Assembly (NCBI GenBank): GCA_950106755.1
Contig: OX467082.1
Coordinates: forward strand, 31,000,001-31,064,000
Length of the DNA stretch: 64,000 nucleotides
Reading direction: 5' to 3'
Source of the DNA: Climacium dendroides
Taxonomy: Eukaryota; Streptophyta; Bryopsida; Hypnales; Climaciaceae
Shown: one piece after another, positions 1 to 12,779 of the stretch
How the letters are laid out: every line of letters starts with the position of its first letter
Numbering within the stretch: position 1 is the stretch's first letter
The notes under the pieces: model-generated
Databases searched by the model: none
Told to the model about the DNA's origin: nothing
What the model saw: only the letters and a program-made list of their open reading frames with translations
Translations under genes and position numbers: made by a program

Positions 1-1058
1 GTTTATAAAAAATAGACCACCTGGTACCCCGGTTTGGTCAGAGCTTGACATGCGGATTTAGCAATTGCTATTGCCAAACTTCTAAATTAGCTGTAGTGCT
101 CTAAAATCCGTGCTAACTTCTGAGATCCGCTAAATGAGGGTTGAATCATTTTAACCAAGTTGTGCGCACTTGGGGTAAAACCAGCAGATTTCCTCAAGTT
201 TAGGCAGAACGGCTGCGCCCGACTCCACCACCTTGGGGTATTCCAAACGTCCTTCCATCATGTGTACCAGAGTCCCGGAGTCCCTGCTACCGCATTCGAT
301 GACCGCACCAAACAAGTCCAATTAATCAATGCTTATTGAAGTGCATTCCATTTTCTCGCTTGTGCATTCACTTTGCTATGCACAAATGACATTGGGACAC
401 AAAGGCAAACTCAGCAAGCCGCACTGCGCTTCGCCCAAATTGGAATTTGAACAAGAGATGAGTGAGGAATGTGAACATCTTGACTGGGATCGATTCATCT
501 CCAGGGCAGATATTAAAATGCCACGTGCACTATGAAGAGTGGCCTTGGAATCGATCTGCGTATTATTTGCATTGGCACTGTCGTCAATCCAGAGGCTTAC
601 AGGTGGACAGATCAACAAGTAAACCTTGAGGTAGGAGGAGACTCACTACAATCTGCAAGCAATTTCCCTGCGACATTAGCTTCCAGTGAACACAAGAATT
701 GGAAGCCTCTCACAAGATCGCGCGCTGCATTTGCAGTCATGAAGCCCTTAATTTTGTAATGAAAGCCCAGACGTATGGCACACAATCCTGACGGTGACAA
801 GCCGACGATGAGCTTCAGCAATAACTGCTGCCAAAACACATTGAACCCTCATTCACTCTTCGACACCTGACTTCAAGTCCACGAATCCATTTACTTCTCA
901 ATTCATAACGAGCGAACCAACGACAGGAAATCAGATAGTTGATCTGCCTTCAACAATCCACCTGAAATCCACGATTCAGCGTGAACAAGGAGCAGCAAAT
1001 CAGATAGTTCATATGCCTTCAACAAGCGTATATTAAATGTCAACTAATTACGGCGAAG
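1..1058. other. Degenerate downstream block, no intact gene
   Basis: No credible coding region is visible; the open frames here are short and unlike any family I know. The minus strand around 120-300 resembles the plus strand at about 15.45-15.6 kb: both carry TTCTGCCTAAACTTGAGG, within a longer alignable stretch. Because gene A also runs on the minus strand, this segment lies downstream of A, just as the 39-41.8 kb block lies downstream of gene C. I infer that it is one copy of a decayed unit that was duplicated together with the lyase. Confidence 0.4.
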
Positions 1059-1181
1059 TTGATATTATTATTCAAGTGCTCAAAGCCACACGAGAGACCT
1101 TACAATGTTCACATCCACTTCCAGTGCGAACAATCACTTTGCGACATTCGGGCATCACGACTCCAGATACCCGCTACTACT

Positions 1182-1289
1182 AAACCAACTCGTTCTGGTT
1201 CGGGAGAGGGCTTCAGTGAGGTCGATCATTTCGTTCAACCGACTCTTCACCGTCCAGCTCCAACCTCCCGACCAGCGGTCCATTCTCAG
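1182..1289 (-). promoter_or_regulatory. Conserved 3'-flank element of gene A
   Basis: This 108-bp segment begins 334 bp past the stop codon of gene A and aligns with segments downstream of B, C and D. It contains the 16-mer GACCTCACTGAAGCCC, which is perfect in all four copies (here at 1208-1223, read on the minus strand), flanked by conserved GAATsGACCG, GGAGCTGGA and GAGTTGGTTT words. It probably lies in the 3' UTR or at the transcript end. The minus-strand stretch between it and the stop also keeps a conserved GCTTGCAGCAGCC word shared with gene D. Confidence 0.55.
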
Positions 1290-1622
1290 AAGTGCATCAT
1301 CCTCTTCAGCAACTCTCGTTCTCAGTTCCAACTCGTCTGCCAGAAGGCGACTGTAAACAGTCACTTGCTCTGTAGCAGCAGTTGCACGCACTCTACACTA
1401 AACTACAGACGACATTTGCCTACGTTCCAACTCTTCTCTCATAAAACAAGCTGCAGGAAAATAATACAATCCGCAAGCCTGGCTAAGGAGGTTGCACCTC
1501 TTCTATTTCTACACCAGGGACAAACTCATCCGGGCTGCTGCAAGCGCAGCCTCGGTCTGGGTGTCCATTTTCGAAGGACACCATCATCTCCTGGTCATTG
1601 TACAATCAACACCAATGTAAGC

Positions 1623-3488
1623 CTACAATTTCAGGGGACCAGCGGCCCTGGTGAGAGCGGGAACCATGTTGCCAGGCCGCGAAGACGTGCTGAATGCCTT
1701 CGCATACACACTCGCCGAAGTCGCCTTCGCGCCGGACCCCACGAAGAAAGCGCCCTTGGCGAAAACATCGCCGCTGGAAGCCCAGTTCCACTTCTGCCAC
1801 CCACCGAACATGGGACCGTTGTCGTTGATGCGCTTCGTCACTTCTTTGTTGCCACTCGGACTGAAATAGTTGCCCTGAGAAAGAATGGTCGGGTCCTCGC
1901 TGCCACCGATCGCGTAAATGCGCCACCCCGCAGAGTAGTCGTTGTTCAACACGTGGAACACGCCGAAGCGGCACCGCGGCAGGCGCTGGACCAAGCCCGG
2001 CCCGAACTTGTTGAACGCCACCGTCACCTTCATGTTGCGGTCCATGGTGTGGCTGGGGTCGGCTCCCAATAACATCGTCTTGTCGTGCTGCTCGAAGAAG
2101 TTGTTCGAAACCGTCACCATCGTCGACCCGCGAGTCACGTCCAGCAGCCCGTCGGTGGCCCTGGCCAGGTAGCAATGGTCCACCCACACGTCGTGCGATC
2201 CCCAAATGTGCAAGCCATCGCCGTCGGACTTGGGACGCTTCACGAGCTTCGAGGGCGATGCCCGGACTGTGCTCGGACCCGATGGCTTGATGTCGTGGAT
2301 GTACAGGCCGTGCACAATGACATTGTTGGTATTCTGGATGGTGATCTGTGACCCGCCCGTGATATGCACCTCGGCGCCACGTCCGTCCAGTGTCTTGAAC
2401 GCCGTCACCCACAGCTCACCCTTCAGCTTGATGGTCATGCTCTTGGCGAAGATGATCCACAACGGCCCGTTGCGAGTCACACCGTAGCGCAGAGTGCCGG
2501 GTCGGGGATTTGTGAGGTCGTCGCCATTGTTGGTGACAGTGTAGATGGGTCCGTTCTTACCGCCGATGGCATTTCGTCCGAATCCGATGGCGCACGTGGC
2601 GAGCGCCTGGCGATGGCTTTTCCAGTTGGGGTCGCAGCGCCAGCAGTCGTCGATGGGGTTTCCTGTGCCGCAACCGCCCATGGCTTTAGCGAGCGACGCC
2701 AGCATGTCGTCAGCGGTGGTGGCGTTCATCACGTCGGCCGCGGACAGGCTCAACCCACTGCACAATCAAAGCGCAATTGCAATGGCAATTAGCAACAGCT
2801 AAAGATGCCAGGGACAGAGCACACTGTTGGTCGCGTGTACACAGAATGTAGTTGAACCTCTTAGTCATTGATGCTAATCCTGATTGTTCACCGCAAAGCT
2901 ACTCTGCATTTCTTTTTTCAACCAGAAATGACTACTCAAGAGAATAAGTACGTATACACCAAACGACAATGTATGAAGAATTCATCCCGGGGTCTCAATA
3001 TTCGCAGGAGATTATTTTATAGAAAGCTGAAGTTTCACTTACTCGTCATTCGCCTGGTAAACGGTATCAGCATCCGAGGTGTCGAAGAAAACTTCATCAT
3101 TCTCGTATTCAGCTGCCGTGTGCACCTCTTGGTTCGGTGTATACGCCGAATCATCCGCGAAGCTCGTGGCGATGTCCGGCACATTCTCAGGGGAGTCCAT
3201 GAAAGTGCCCTCAGGGACCTCGTCGTCTGTGGTGGCAGCGAGGGATTCGTCGTAGTTGTAACTCGTGTCTTGAGTGGCGAAGCTGGGCATGTCGGACTGG
3301 GTATCGAACAGAGAGGCCTGATCGACGTCCGGTTGAGTCGGGAAGTCTTGATATCCACCATGAGTGGGAGCGTAACTCTGAGTGTCGTAATCACCAGGCA
3401 TGGACCTCGCTTCGGTTGCTGTCCATCTCGAAGCCACCAGCAGCACCACCAGCAAACTGACAGACACAACAGTCCCTGTTCTCGCCAT
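1623..3488 (-). CDS. Pectate lyase A (PL1), two exons
   Basis: Exon 1 is 3488-3043 and exon 2 is 2757-1623; the 285-bp intron opens GTAAGT and closes TGTGCAG, in phase 2. The spliced product is 526 aa. Residues 1 to about 28 form a signal peptide (MARTG, then a Leu/Val-rich core). An acidic extension follows, then the PL1 parallel beta-helix. In exon 2 I see GDGLHIWGSHDVWVDHC, DGLLDV, HDKTMLLG and RLPRCRFG. By comparison with PelC, the paired Asp residues should bind Ca2+ and the first Arg of RLPRCR should be the catalytic base, cleaving homogalacturonan in the wall by beta-elimination. I chose the ATG at 3488 because it begins the signal peptide; the longer open frame upstream lacks an ATG. 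A is the most diverged paralogue in exon 1, yet its exon 2 between 1801 and 2215 nearly matches B/C. Confidence 0.93.
2758..3042 (-). other. Coding intron of gene A
   Basis: GT-AG intron of 285 bp. Its position and phase match the coding introns of B, C (282 bp) and D (311 bp). The interior sequence is not noticeably conserved between A, D and B/C, unlike exon 2. Confidence 0.9.
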
Positions 3489-3723
3489 GATGTCGATATC
3501 CTTGACAGCTCCTCGATCACACTCCGTCACTTTCCCAATGCCAACGCAGCTCAGTGCCGATATGACATCCCTGGAGATCGAATTTAAGACAATCTCCAAG
3601 AGTCTTCCGTGCAGATGCTTCTGTTCTAATTGAGTCCAGATTCAAGAAGAGCTCTGGAGTCTGGGCAGGAAGCTCTGGTGGAGACAGGGAAGTGGGATGA
3701 AAACGATCCATCAGGAGTGGAGG

Positions 3724-3730
3724 CTTTATA
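3724..3730 (-). promoter_or_regulatory. TATA box of gene A
   Basis: On the minus strand this reads CTATAAAG, about 240 bp before the ATG. It stands at the same place relative to the upstream footprint as the TATA boxes of B, C and D. Confidence 0.65.
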
Positions 3731-3821
3731 GTACTGGAGAGTTGTGCAACTGCAGAAATTCGTAAATTCCCCGGAGTTTTTTGAGAAATGGCGGTCACTG
3801 GCGGAGGACATTCTAAGTCCG

Positions 3822-3873
3822 ACATTGTCGTGGACTACTGTTCATTCACGTTCGTAGCGCGGAGCGTGATTGG
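3822..3873 (-). promoter_or_regulatory. Conserved promoter footprint, gene A
   Basis: About 92 bp upstream of the TATA box. The minus strand carries CAATCACGCTCCGCG, then GAACAGTAGTCCAC, then AATGTCGG. The same ordered words occur upstream of B/C and D, although the surrounding promoters are much less alike. This suggests a bound cis-module; the factor is unknown. Confidence 0.6.
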
Positions 3874-5297
3874 AAATCAGTTTCTTAATTTTGGAGAGCA
3901 GGCGAGGGAGGTTCGATTCCGACGACAGATCCTTTTGGGCTTTTCGGCTCTTCAATGTGACCAGTTGGAGGATTTAGCGCATGTAGTTTACACGCGACAA
4001 TTTGCCTGTGCTCTCACTCTTGTATTCGGGTCCCTTATCAGAGCGAACTTCCTTGCTTTATAGGAATCGGAAATGGATTTTCTAGTTTTCCAGAGTTGGA
4101 ATTGTCTTCTGGGGCAGACTTTCATATACAAATATTGGCCAAAGTGTTTCAATGATTTTCCACAACCCAACATGGAATTGTGCAATATTTTGAAGAGGAG
4201 AATCAAAATTGTTGGCCATCAAAATTTTAGGGACAGGCTAACTACATCTAACCTTCAAAAATTAAGCTAATTTTAAAGGTAGATTTGCATTTTGTGAATG
4301 CTTTTAGTTTGAAAACTAAACAAAACTACTCTTAAAATGTAGTTTCTTCCCATTCTCATAGAAGTGTAACTAAGCATTATGAAACTTTTAGGAGTTGTTG
4401 AAAATTTTCAAAGAAATTTTAAAGAGTAGAAACTAAACAGCCTTCTCAAATTTCAATTTCTTAGGTATAGAAAAATATAAAAATCAAATATGGATGCTTG
4501 CAAGAATGTTCTAGTGATATATTGGGTTTTGATCCATCATCACTTTAATTTGATTATTTTTGAGGGACTTAAAATTTACAAAAACATATTTAAATTAACT
4601 CATAAAGGACTATTTAAGATTTAAAGGTATGTTTGCATTTAATGTTGTTACTAAGGGTCTTAGAAATGAATTTAGACTTACTTTTGGACTAGATTTACAT
4701 TGTAGACATCATCTCTAACACCAAGTGTGAACATACCTTAAGGAGACTACTTTAGATTTTTTGAAAACTTGCTCACGTTCTATTGACTTCATAATTCATA
4801 ATTTTTTAATGAAATCTAAAGGATGAATTAATCATTCTAATAGGCTAATACCATATACACATTTGAAGCTTTGTTTCACTTCATTCAAATAAATATTGCA
4901 AAAGTTATAAATTTTTTAATTTCAATGTCAAAGTTAATAGCTAAAATATGTTCTAAAGAAGATTAATTAATTTGATTTGATTTTTTTAATTGATTTTCAG
5001 ATTGCTATCTAGACAAAAATATTTGAGCCATTTGATGTCAAATAATGAGATGAAAGTTTCGAGGAGCTTTATCTTGTGGGCAATGTAGGTAGAAAAACAT
5101 AAAAAAATCACATTTTCTAAACTCAATTTTGAAAATTTTAAATTAGAAAAAGAAAAATATATATAGCTAACTAGATTACTAGAATATTCTCACTATTGGG
5201 ATTTACAATTCTCAATTTCTTGTCAAAGTTATTAGCAATTTAGACTTTTCTTTCATCAAGTTCCACCTTTCATATTATAATTTTTCTTAAGACTAGC

Positions 5298-5492
5298 GGT
5301 TGGCACTTGCTATACTATGCATTCACCATTAGAATTTCATTAGAATTTTTATGTATTAGATAGAATGCAAAGTAAGAATTTCAATAAATCTTCAGATAAA
5401 AATTATTAAAATCTTCATATAATTTTTTTTATAAATAATCATATACTAAAATAAACAATAGAAATTTAATGAATGATGAATGAAAATAAGAT
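5298..5492 (+). repeat. Dispersed repeat, second copy at 60.3 kb
   Basis: About 195 bp starting GGTTGGCACTTGC aligns along its length, in direct orientation, with the segment starting at 60,340. The shared stretch runs through the TTAGATAGAATGCA and TTTCAATAAATCTTC words to AATGAATGATGAATGAA. At 60 kb this sequence is the left end of an element with inverted ends; here I see no matching right end, so this copy is probably truncated. Confidence 0.7.
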
Positions 5493-7261
5493 AATTATGA
5501 ATTCAAAGTTCATTTTGTTAAATTTTTCCATGTATTCTCAATTCATTTTCTAACATATTGACTAAGATACACAAATTATGGGACATATGCAATTTTTTCT
5601 TAAAATTATAAAAGATAAAAATTCATCTTAATTTGGGAAGGGCTAGAAAGACCTACTATTTGAGGTTTACGCATATTTGAATTTGGAATGTGTAGGGATT
5701 TTTATTGTAAAATTTTAAGAGAATGAATTTGAACAAGTTTACTAAAGGATTCTATAGTTGTGTGTTATTAAAGAATAAATTCTAGATGAAGGTTTTAGCC
5801 TTGCTTTGGAGCACAAATATTTTGAAGCAATTTTGAACATCAAAACAATACAATCTTCTAAGGCTCTAAAGGACTAAATTGTTGTTGAACAACCAATTGA
5901 AAATTCAAACAAGTTTTACAATGTAATTTTTAATTAATCTTTTTGAAAATTTGACAAAAGGTGAGGACATATATATACCTCCTAGATGGGAATGTAATTT
6001 TTTTTGGATCAGGTACTTGAATCAAAAGCCTTGCTATCTAAAATAGTTTCGGCAATTAGAAAATCTTTTGCTAAATTTTACATGTAATACAAAAATCTCT
6101 CTAAATTGGAGGAATTAAAGTCTGATGACTCTATAAGATAAGGCCAGGAAAAACTTTTTTCCAACTTCAAACACTATAATCTTTCAATTGACACAATCAA
6201 AGCATTTGAAATTTTTTCTATACATTCCCAGAGTAGCCTAGTATAAATTTGCATAGTTGAACTTTAAGAAAAATATATTTTTTTCCCTTTTTCTCCTAAA
6301 AAATGGTAGTTTTTAACAATTTACATAAAAAATGTGCTCTAGTCCCTAAGGGGTTAAAACATCACAGTCAAAAAATAGGCTTTTAAGAAAGTTGTCACAT
6401 TGTTACACAAATAAACTGACTCAAAAATGAATGAATATGTATATTACTTGTGAAATGATTGAACATCCTCTATATTTATATTTTTTTGTGAAGTTGTAAA
6501 ATTGCAATCAATATAGGATAACATAGGAATAATTATTTGTATCTATATGTCATCAATACATAATGTTTTCAATATATTATATTGATACATATATCCATAT
6601 ATTGTATTCTGTTAGTACCTATATTTGTATCCATACAAAATATTATACTAAATAACTATATGCATTTTGTATACATTTTTTGTATCAAAGTTTTTTTTGT
6701 TTTTCATTTGGAAGGAGTGGGTGAATTAGATGTTTTATTTGTATATTGTGCCACTATTTTTTTTTGATATTGAACCAATGGCATTACAAATTGAGGGAAA
6801 TATTTTCCTATTGAGATTAACAACTGAGCTTTTTTGAGGTAGGGAGGGTAGGGGTAGAATTGCCTACCACTGTAGGGCACATTATAAACTAAGAAAATCA
6901 AATATGATGGATAAATATAGGAAAATAATTTTCTAACTAAAGTAAAAGAACCAAAATCTCAAGAAAATCTTTGAAAAAATCAATAATTGACTTTTTAATT
7001 TATAAAATATAGGGAGTGAAATTTTTAGAAATAAAAATAAATATAGAATATTTTTAACAATTCAATGAATATGGTCATTCATTAAAAGATCCCTCCAAAA
7101 TATTTTCCATATATTAATTGCACACAATAGTAAACTTACTTTACGGACTTATATGCAACATAGAATGAATTATCTTTTTAAATTTCTTCAAAAAGGAGGT
7201 TGAGGATGATTGCATGAAACACTAACAAATTTTATAGTGTTTTTAAAGTTTTCATGGATTT

Positions 7262-7276
7262 GGGGGGGGGGGGGGG
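7262..7276 (+). repeat. Run of 15 G residues
   Basis: An uninterrupted G15 homopolymer in otherwise AT-rich DNA. It could form a G-quadruplex and is likely to vary in length. No gene is adjacent. Confidence 0.9.
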
Positions 7277-8014
7277 CTATAAAATTAGATTTTTTTAAGA
7301 TATAAAAAATGTGGACAATATATACACCTATAAGATGATGGACTTTCAACTACAATTAGTATTTTTGATTTTTTGGGAATAGATGGTCAACATTTAACAA
7401 AAAAAATAATTTTATGATGATTAGCTTGTCTTAATAGTATTAGTAGACATAATTGGTTTCCAATTTTAAGAATAAAGAGAAGACATCTTCATGTACTACT
7501 ATCTAGACCAGTGAATACCAAAGGTCTAGAAAGAATGATCTATTCTTAGTGTTCAGACTATTTGGTCATAAAATATCAATAAGTCTATCCAAAAGTCTAT
7601 ATGGAAATTGCTCCTACAAAACTAGTAGAAAAAAAAAACAAGTGTAATACAATCCTAAGCATCCACTGCATTCTTTAAATCAAATACAATTTGATCAACA
7701 TCCCCTCCATACACATATTTGAAAATGGCTCTCTAAATGTCAAGATTTTTTTGGATTAGTATAACAACAATTGCAATAGCAATGAGGAATGCCTCATGAG
7801 TGGCTTTATTCAAGCTTTTCTTTCTAGAATCCATGAGTTGGAGCATGCTTAGAGTCACTTTGACGTACTCCATCTAGATTGAAATCATATCATTTATATT
7901 TTGACAGAAATGACCTTCCAAGTTCAAGAATCAATTTGTCATGAGCATCCCCTAGGATATGTGCAACCTAATTCTAGTAGTTGTGTAGGATTGGAAATTG
8001 ATTTATATATATAC

Positions 8015-8230
8015 TTAAGTCATTGCCTTTATAAACTCATCATGAAGTACCGAGTGAAGTACAAGAGTCTTCACTTTCAAGGCATCAACCTCCTCTCTTA
8101 GAAACTTGTTGTCTTCTTTTAGGGATTTGTTTTCTTTTAGGGATTTGTTTTCTTCTTTCAAAATTGAATTCATCTCCTTATGTTCATCAACATCCCTTGC
8201 ATTTAAGAATTGTAACCTCCTTAAGTTGAT
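8015..8230 (-). pseudogene. Coiled-coil coding relic
   Basis: On the minus strand an open stretch of about 70 codons ends with TAA at 8017-8015. Its middle encodes three tandem heptad-like K-E-(E/D)-N-K-x-L units (KEENKSLKENKSLKEDNKF), followed by LREEVDALK, a convincing coiled-coil pattern. Upstream the reading continues only in another frame (DKNFLISNQLKEV at about 8225-8265), indicating a frameshift, and no suitable start codon is present. I do not recognise the parent; a decayed transposon-associated or captured gene is plausible. Confidence 0.4.
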
Positions 8231-9254
8231 TAGATATTAGAAAGTTCTTGTCCACAATTCTATGTTTAGATGATTCAACTTGTTGGAGATCAACAAGAAT
8301 TATACAAGCCATAGTATACTTCAACTAAGCCTAGAGTAATTTTTTTTTGAAGTGCTTCATCTTATCCTTCTCATTGAGGCTATTAAGAAATTCCTCGTTA
8401 TCAAGGTTTCTACAGTTACATCATCTTTAGATATCCGTCACAACGACAAAGTGTCAAGATTCAACACCAACATCCATTAGAATCTTGAAAATAAAAATAA
8501 AAAATAAAAAATGATTTTTTGGGGGCTGGCTCAAATGGTTTGTCAACAATTTGTCCATCCTAGTCAATGGACAAGTTGTCCATCTGTTACAAAAAATGTA
8601 AGAGAATTAAAAAAATATTTTTTATTTTGGTTGATGCATCTCAATTGATGTTGATAGTCATTCTAATGGAAAAAACTAGCATTACATCACGGTATGTAGA
8701 AAACAATATAAGAAAACAACATTTTGGGGGGTGTTTTCGCAAAACAAGCCATGTTGTGTTAGACATCACTGCGTCGGTGGGTCCCAAGCCTTGGGGGCGA
8801 GAATTCAAAGTGATGTTGAAAAAAACATATACAAAGAACATAGATAAGGCTCAAGGAAAGGATGTCATGTCAACGTAGACAAGCTTGTTAAAAGCAACAT
8901 CTATAAAAACACGTCTATGTTTTTTTAGACATCACAAAAAACACAAAGATGCCACGTCTACAAGTAGATTCATTTTGACTACAAATAAAATTTACAAAAG
9001 TTACTATGATCAATAGTAAAATATTGACCATATGTGAAAAAAGTGAAAGAAAAGGCAACCACGTGGCATATTTTGCAAAAAGTAAAGAAAAATGGATGGA
9101 TGTGCAGTATGCTACTATGGATGAAAAGAGTTGGTCTTTATATAAGTGAGGTGGTGGGAAGTGAAAAATTTAAAAAAACATTTTAAAACATTTTAAAACA
9201 TTTAAAAAAAATTGTATTCAATATAAAATGCTTGTGATGTTTTCCCTAATGTTT

Positions 9255-9334
9255 AAAACAACATGTAGATGTCCAAAGCAACACTTAGATGTTAAAAACA
9301 ACACCTATATGTCTAAAATGATGTCAAGATGGAC
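9255..9334 (+). repeat. 20-bp tandem repeat, four units
   Basis: Four diverged 20-bp units of the form AAAACAACAxxTAGATGTCx stand head to tail at 9255, 9275, 9295 and 9315. The last is the most altered. Confidence 0.75.
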
Positions 9335-12300
9335 AACAACAAGTTCCTATATTCATTTATCCCATATTTTTTGTCTCATCATGGACAAACTATAGGTATA
9401 AATATGACTTCTGTTCCCTTTATTCCCACTAATTTTTAATGAAGGAATTCCTTCGTTTCACAATCAAAAATTCAAGGAAATGGTAGATGGTGAATTTTCT
9501 TCAATTCTTGTTGATTTTAGTATTTTTTAAATATTTAATTTAATTTATTTAAATTAATTAATTTCTACTATTTTTTTTGAGGGTATGGTATGCACTAATT
9601 GATGTCTCGAAAGACATCTAATTTGATGTCTCAAAATAACATTAAAATATTCAAAAACTAAACTGACATCAAGTGCCATGTTATTTTTTTGTTGGATTCA
9701 TGACATCCTCCATGTCATCCCAGTAGTCGTCCACGTCATGATTTTTCATGTTCTACATCACCTTCCACGTCAAAATGCTTTTGAATGAAAAAATTGCCTC
9801 CGTGGCATTTCCTGCGTACTTTTGCCCTCCACGAGGTGCACTTATAGCTGCTTTCAAAAATCCGTTGTAGGTGATGTTTTCCAAAAACAAGCTGTGATTT
9901 TGCATGTTTTGGGGAAAACAAGACATGTTTTTTGCCACATTGAGATAAATGGATTTTTGGTCACATTGATTCAAATAGTCCTTGTTGTACTAGACATGAC
10001 TTCATGTTTTTTTAAATGTTCAAAAAACTGTCATTTTCTCATAGAGAAACCTTGGTCGTTATAAACTTATAGTCCCCTATCTTGGTAGTTTCATGAATCC
10101 ATAGGAACATGAATTATAATTCAAGTGATGCTACAATGAAGCGTGGTAAACCCGTTAAGTTGTGAGTGAGGTTTAGAGGTTATTTAGAGCTATAAGGTGT
10201 TATTAGGGTCGCAATAGTAATTAATCATGACTTACAACTCATAACACATTAAAAAATGGCCTAGCAAGGAGCAAGACTTCATTCAATCGATGCCATAAGA
10301 CACACATATAAGTATTCTATAGTCCCTTGGATCCAATATTGAAGTTATATCACCAATTTTGAATCACTGGAATTCATCAAAGCTTCAAGAGTGAGTGAGG
10401 AAGAAGACTAATCTCTCCTATAGTCTTCTATGTGGGATTTAGCAAACTCCCTCCTTATAGATCATAGAAACCTCCAAAACCCACGTTGATTTTGGAAGAC
10501 CACCCATTTTCAACCAAAATCACCAAATTACAAACCTGTTTGTTGTTTAAACTCTTGAACTTTCAAACAACGTAATTTTGTAGCTAGAGCATAAATTCCA
10601 CATACAAGCTCATTTTGAATATATCTAAGTGACAAGTGGATGTCTATGGACTACTCATTTGTATCATTTGAACAAATTCTTATAAAGTTTTGGCCCTCTA
10701 AAGATTTAGGTTTGTTGAGAGTAGCGTCACACTTTCGTTACGGCCCTTTTTTGGGCTATATCTTTGGGCTCATAGCTTTGAACCTCATAATGCTTGTCAT
10801 TTTAACTTTCTTGTGTATTTAACTTTTCAATGATATGTTATATGTCATATTTTCATGAAGGAATCATTGGGAACCTCTCACTCCTAGCCTTTAAATGTCT
10901 TGGCGTCACTAGGACACCACCAACTTTGAACAGCTATAGCTTCTAGCCAACTAGTTCAAATCACTTATTTTTTAGACGGTTAGAAGTGTCTACTCAAGAG
11001 CTTTCTAATCACATAAAATATTTTACCATACTCTTCTAATTTGGGACACTATGGCACCTTGTTTGCTTGGAAATCTCTCATTTCTCCTTTCTTAAACTTT
11101 GCAAGGCTTAAAAAGTCACCTCCAAAGTCTCTTTAAGTTTGTTCACTAAGGTACTTCAAGCACCTCAATGAGATAGGGGTGTGATTCACAATGTAAAAAG
11201 AACAATTACACCATGGACCTAGTATGGAATGGGGTGACATTCAAAAGCAATTAGCACTAGTGGAGAGTAGTGCCTCTATCGAGTGCTTGAACATCAATGG
11301 AAGCTTCATCGCATGTCATCAAGAATGGCATGCTATATAGCATGTGTGGAGTGTGTGCTAGTAGTTTTGGAATTAGAACTTAGCAGTATAAGTTAAAAAT
11401 GAGAGCGAATGTTGTAGGTGCGTGGCATGCATAGTATTGGTTAGTTGTGACCCATGTGATATTGAAATTGAAATATGGTGAGTCCATTAAAGCTAAATAA
11501 GAAATTACCTACGATTACAATATAAGGGGACAAAAAATAGGACAAGTATTTCTTACAATTACTTATTGATATATGGCTAGGGTTTCAAAATTTTATTGCG
11601 TACTTAGAGTTCTTTCCTTTGTAAATTGTGCAATTTGGATTGAGATCATAGAATTTCATTATCAAAATTGAGGTTCTATACATGTATAATGTAATGTAGT
11701 AAAGAACTCTAAATCCGCTTGTCTTCATAGGAACTTTATTGTAAGTGTAGAGCTGAACGCAATGAAGTGATTTCTCAATTTTGAAGAAACGTTGAATGTG
11801 TACAAAAAGCTATTTAAAGCATACCCAATTGTGTATTTAGTTTTGTACTCTATTTTAGAGCATTGAACACTTGTGGATTTTATACTAAAATTCTCAAATC
11901 AACTAAGTATAGTTGGTTTATAAATTTTTGTGGCTTGCTTTGTTTGAATAAAAAAATTGAAAAAAAATACTACCTCACACTTTTGAGAATTTGTTTAAAA
12001 GTTTAACAACCGATGGAAAAGTGACGCATGTACCCGTTTAACTAACTAAAAATTTCAAAATTGTGGAATCTTGTTAGCATATAAAAGTGATGATTTGTTC
12101 AGTGTTCAAAACTAATGTGAATTTTGTTTGTTTGTTTGGTAGCTAATGGAACAACATCCCATTGCAAAACTTACAATTTCAATAATTCAACCCTTAAAAC
12201 GGCATTTCATGTTTGGTTTTGGTCAAATTTCATTGGATTTCTACATTAAAATATATATTTTAAAATTTTAGTATTTTAAAATTTAGTAATAGATATCTAA

Positions 12301-12779
12301 AATTTAATCTCATTTTTAAAAATTATTAATATCAAATATATAAATATATATATATTTTTTAAAGATTTTTTTGGATAAAATCATAGTAATTAAAAAATAC
12401 TTAAAATAGTGTGAAACTTTTAAGAAAAATGAAAATATTAATGACAAACATCATGGTGTAATTGATGTATTCATTAAGCTCACACCAAGAGAAATTTGAT
12501 AGAAAAAGTTCAAAAGTGGTGTATTTTGAGCTTTCAATATATTGTCTTCAAAGTGTCACAATAATTACAATTTTAACAATTTCAAAAAAAATTCAAATGG
12601 AATGAAAAATAGATTATTGAAGTTGAATTAATTTAGTTAAGCTTAAAAACATTTAAATCAAGAACTATGTGAAAATTTAACTATTGACTTTCAAAATGCC
12701 TATGGGGGCTTGCAATATCCTTTAAGGATTAAGAACATCTGGATTCTTCAAGAATTTATAAAATTTTGAGACTTTGATA

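Noticed and set aside
1059..2072. 337-codon plus-strand frame over gene A and its 3' flank
   Set aside because: Antisense shadow. The part over the 3' element (FSEV words) is similar in the paralogues only because the DNA is conserved; frames shift between copies.
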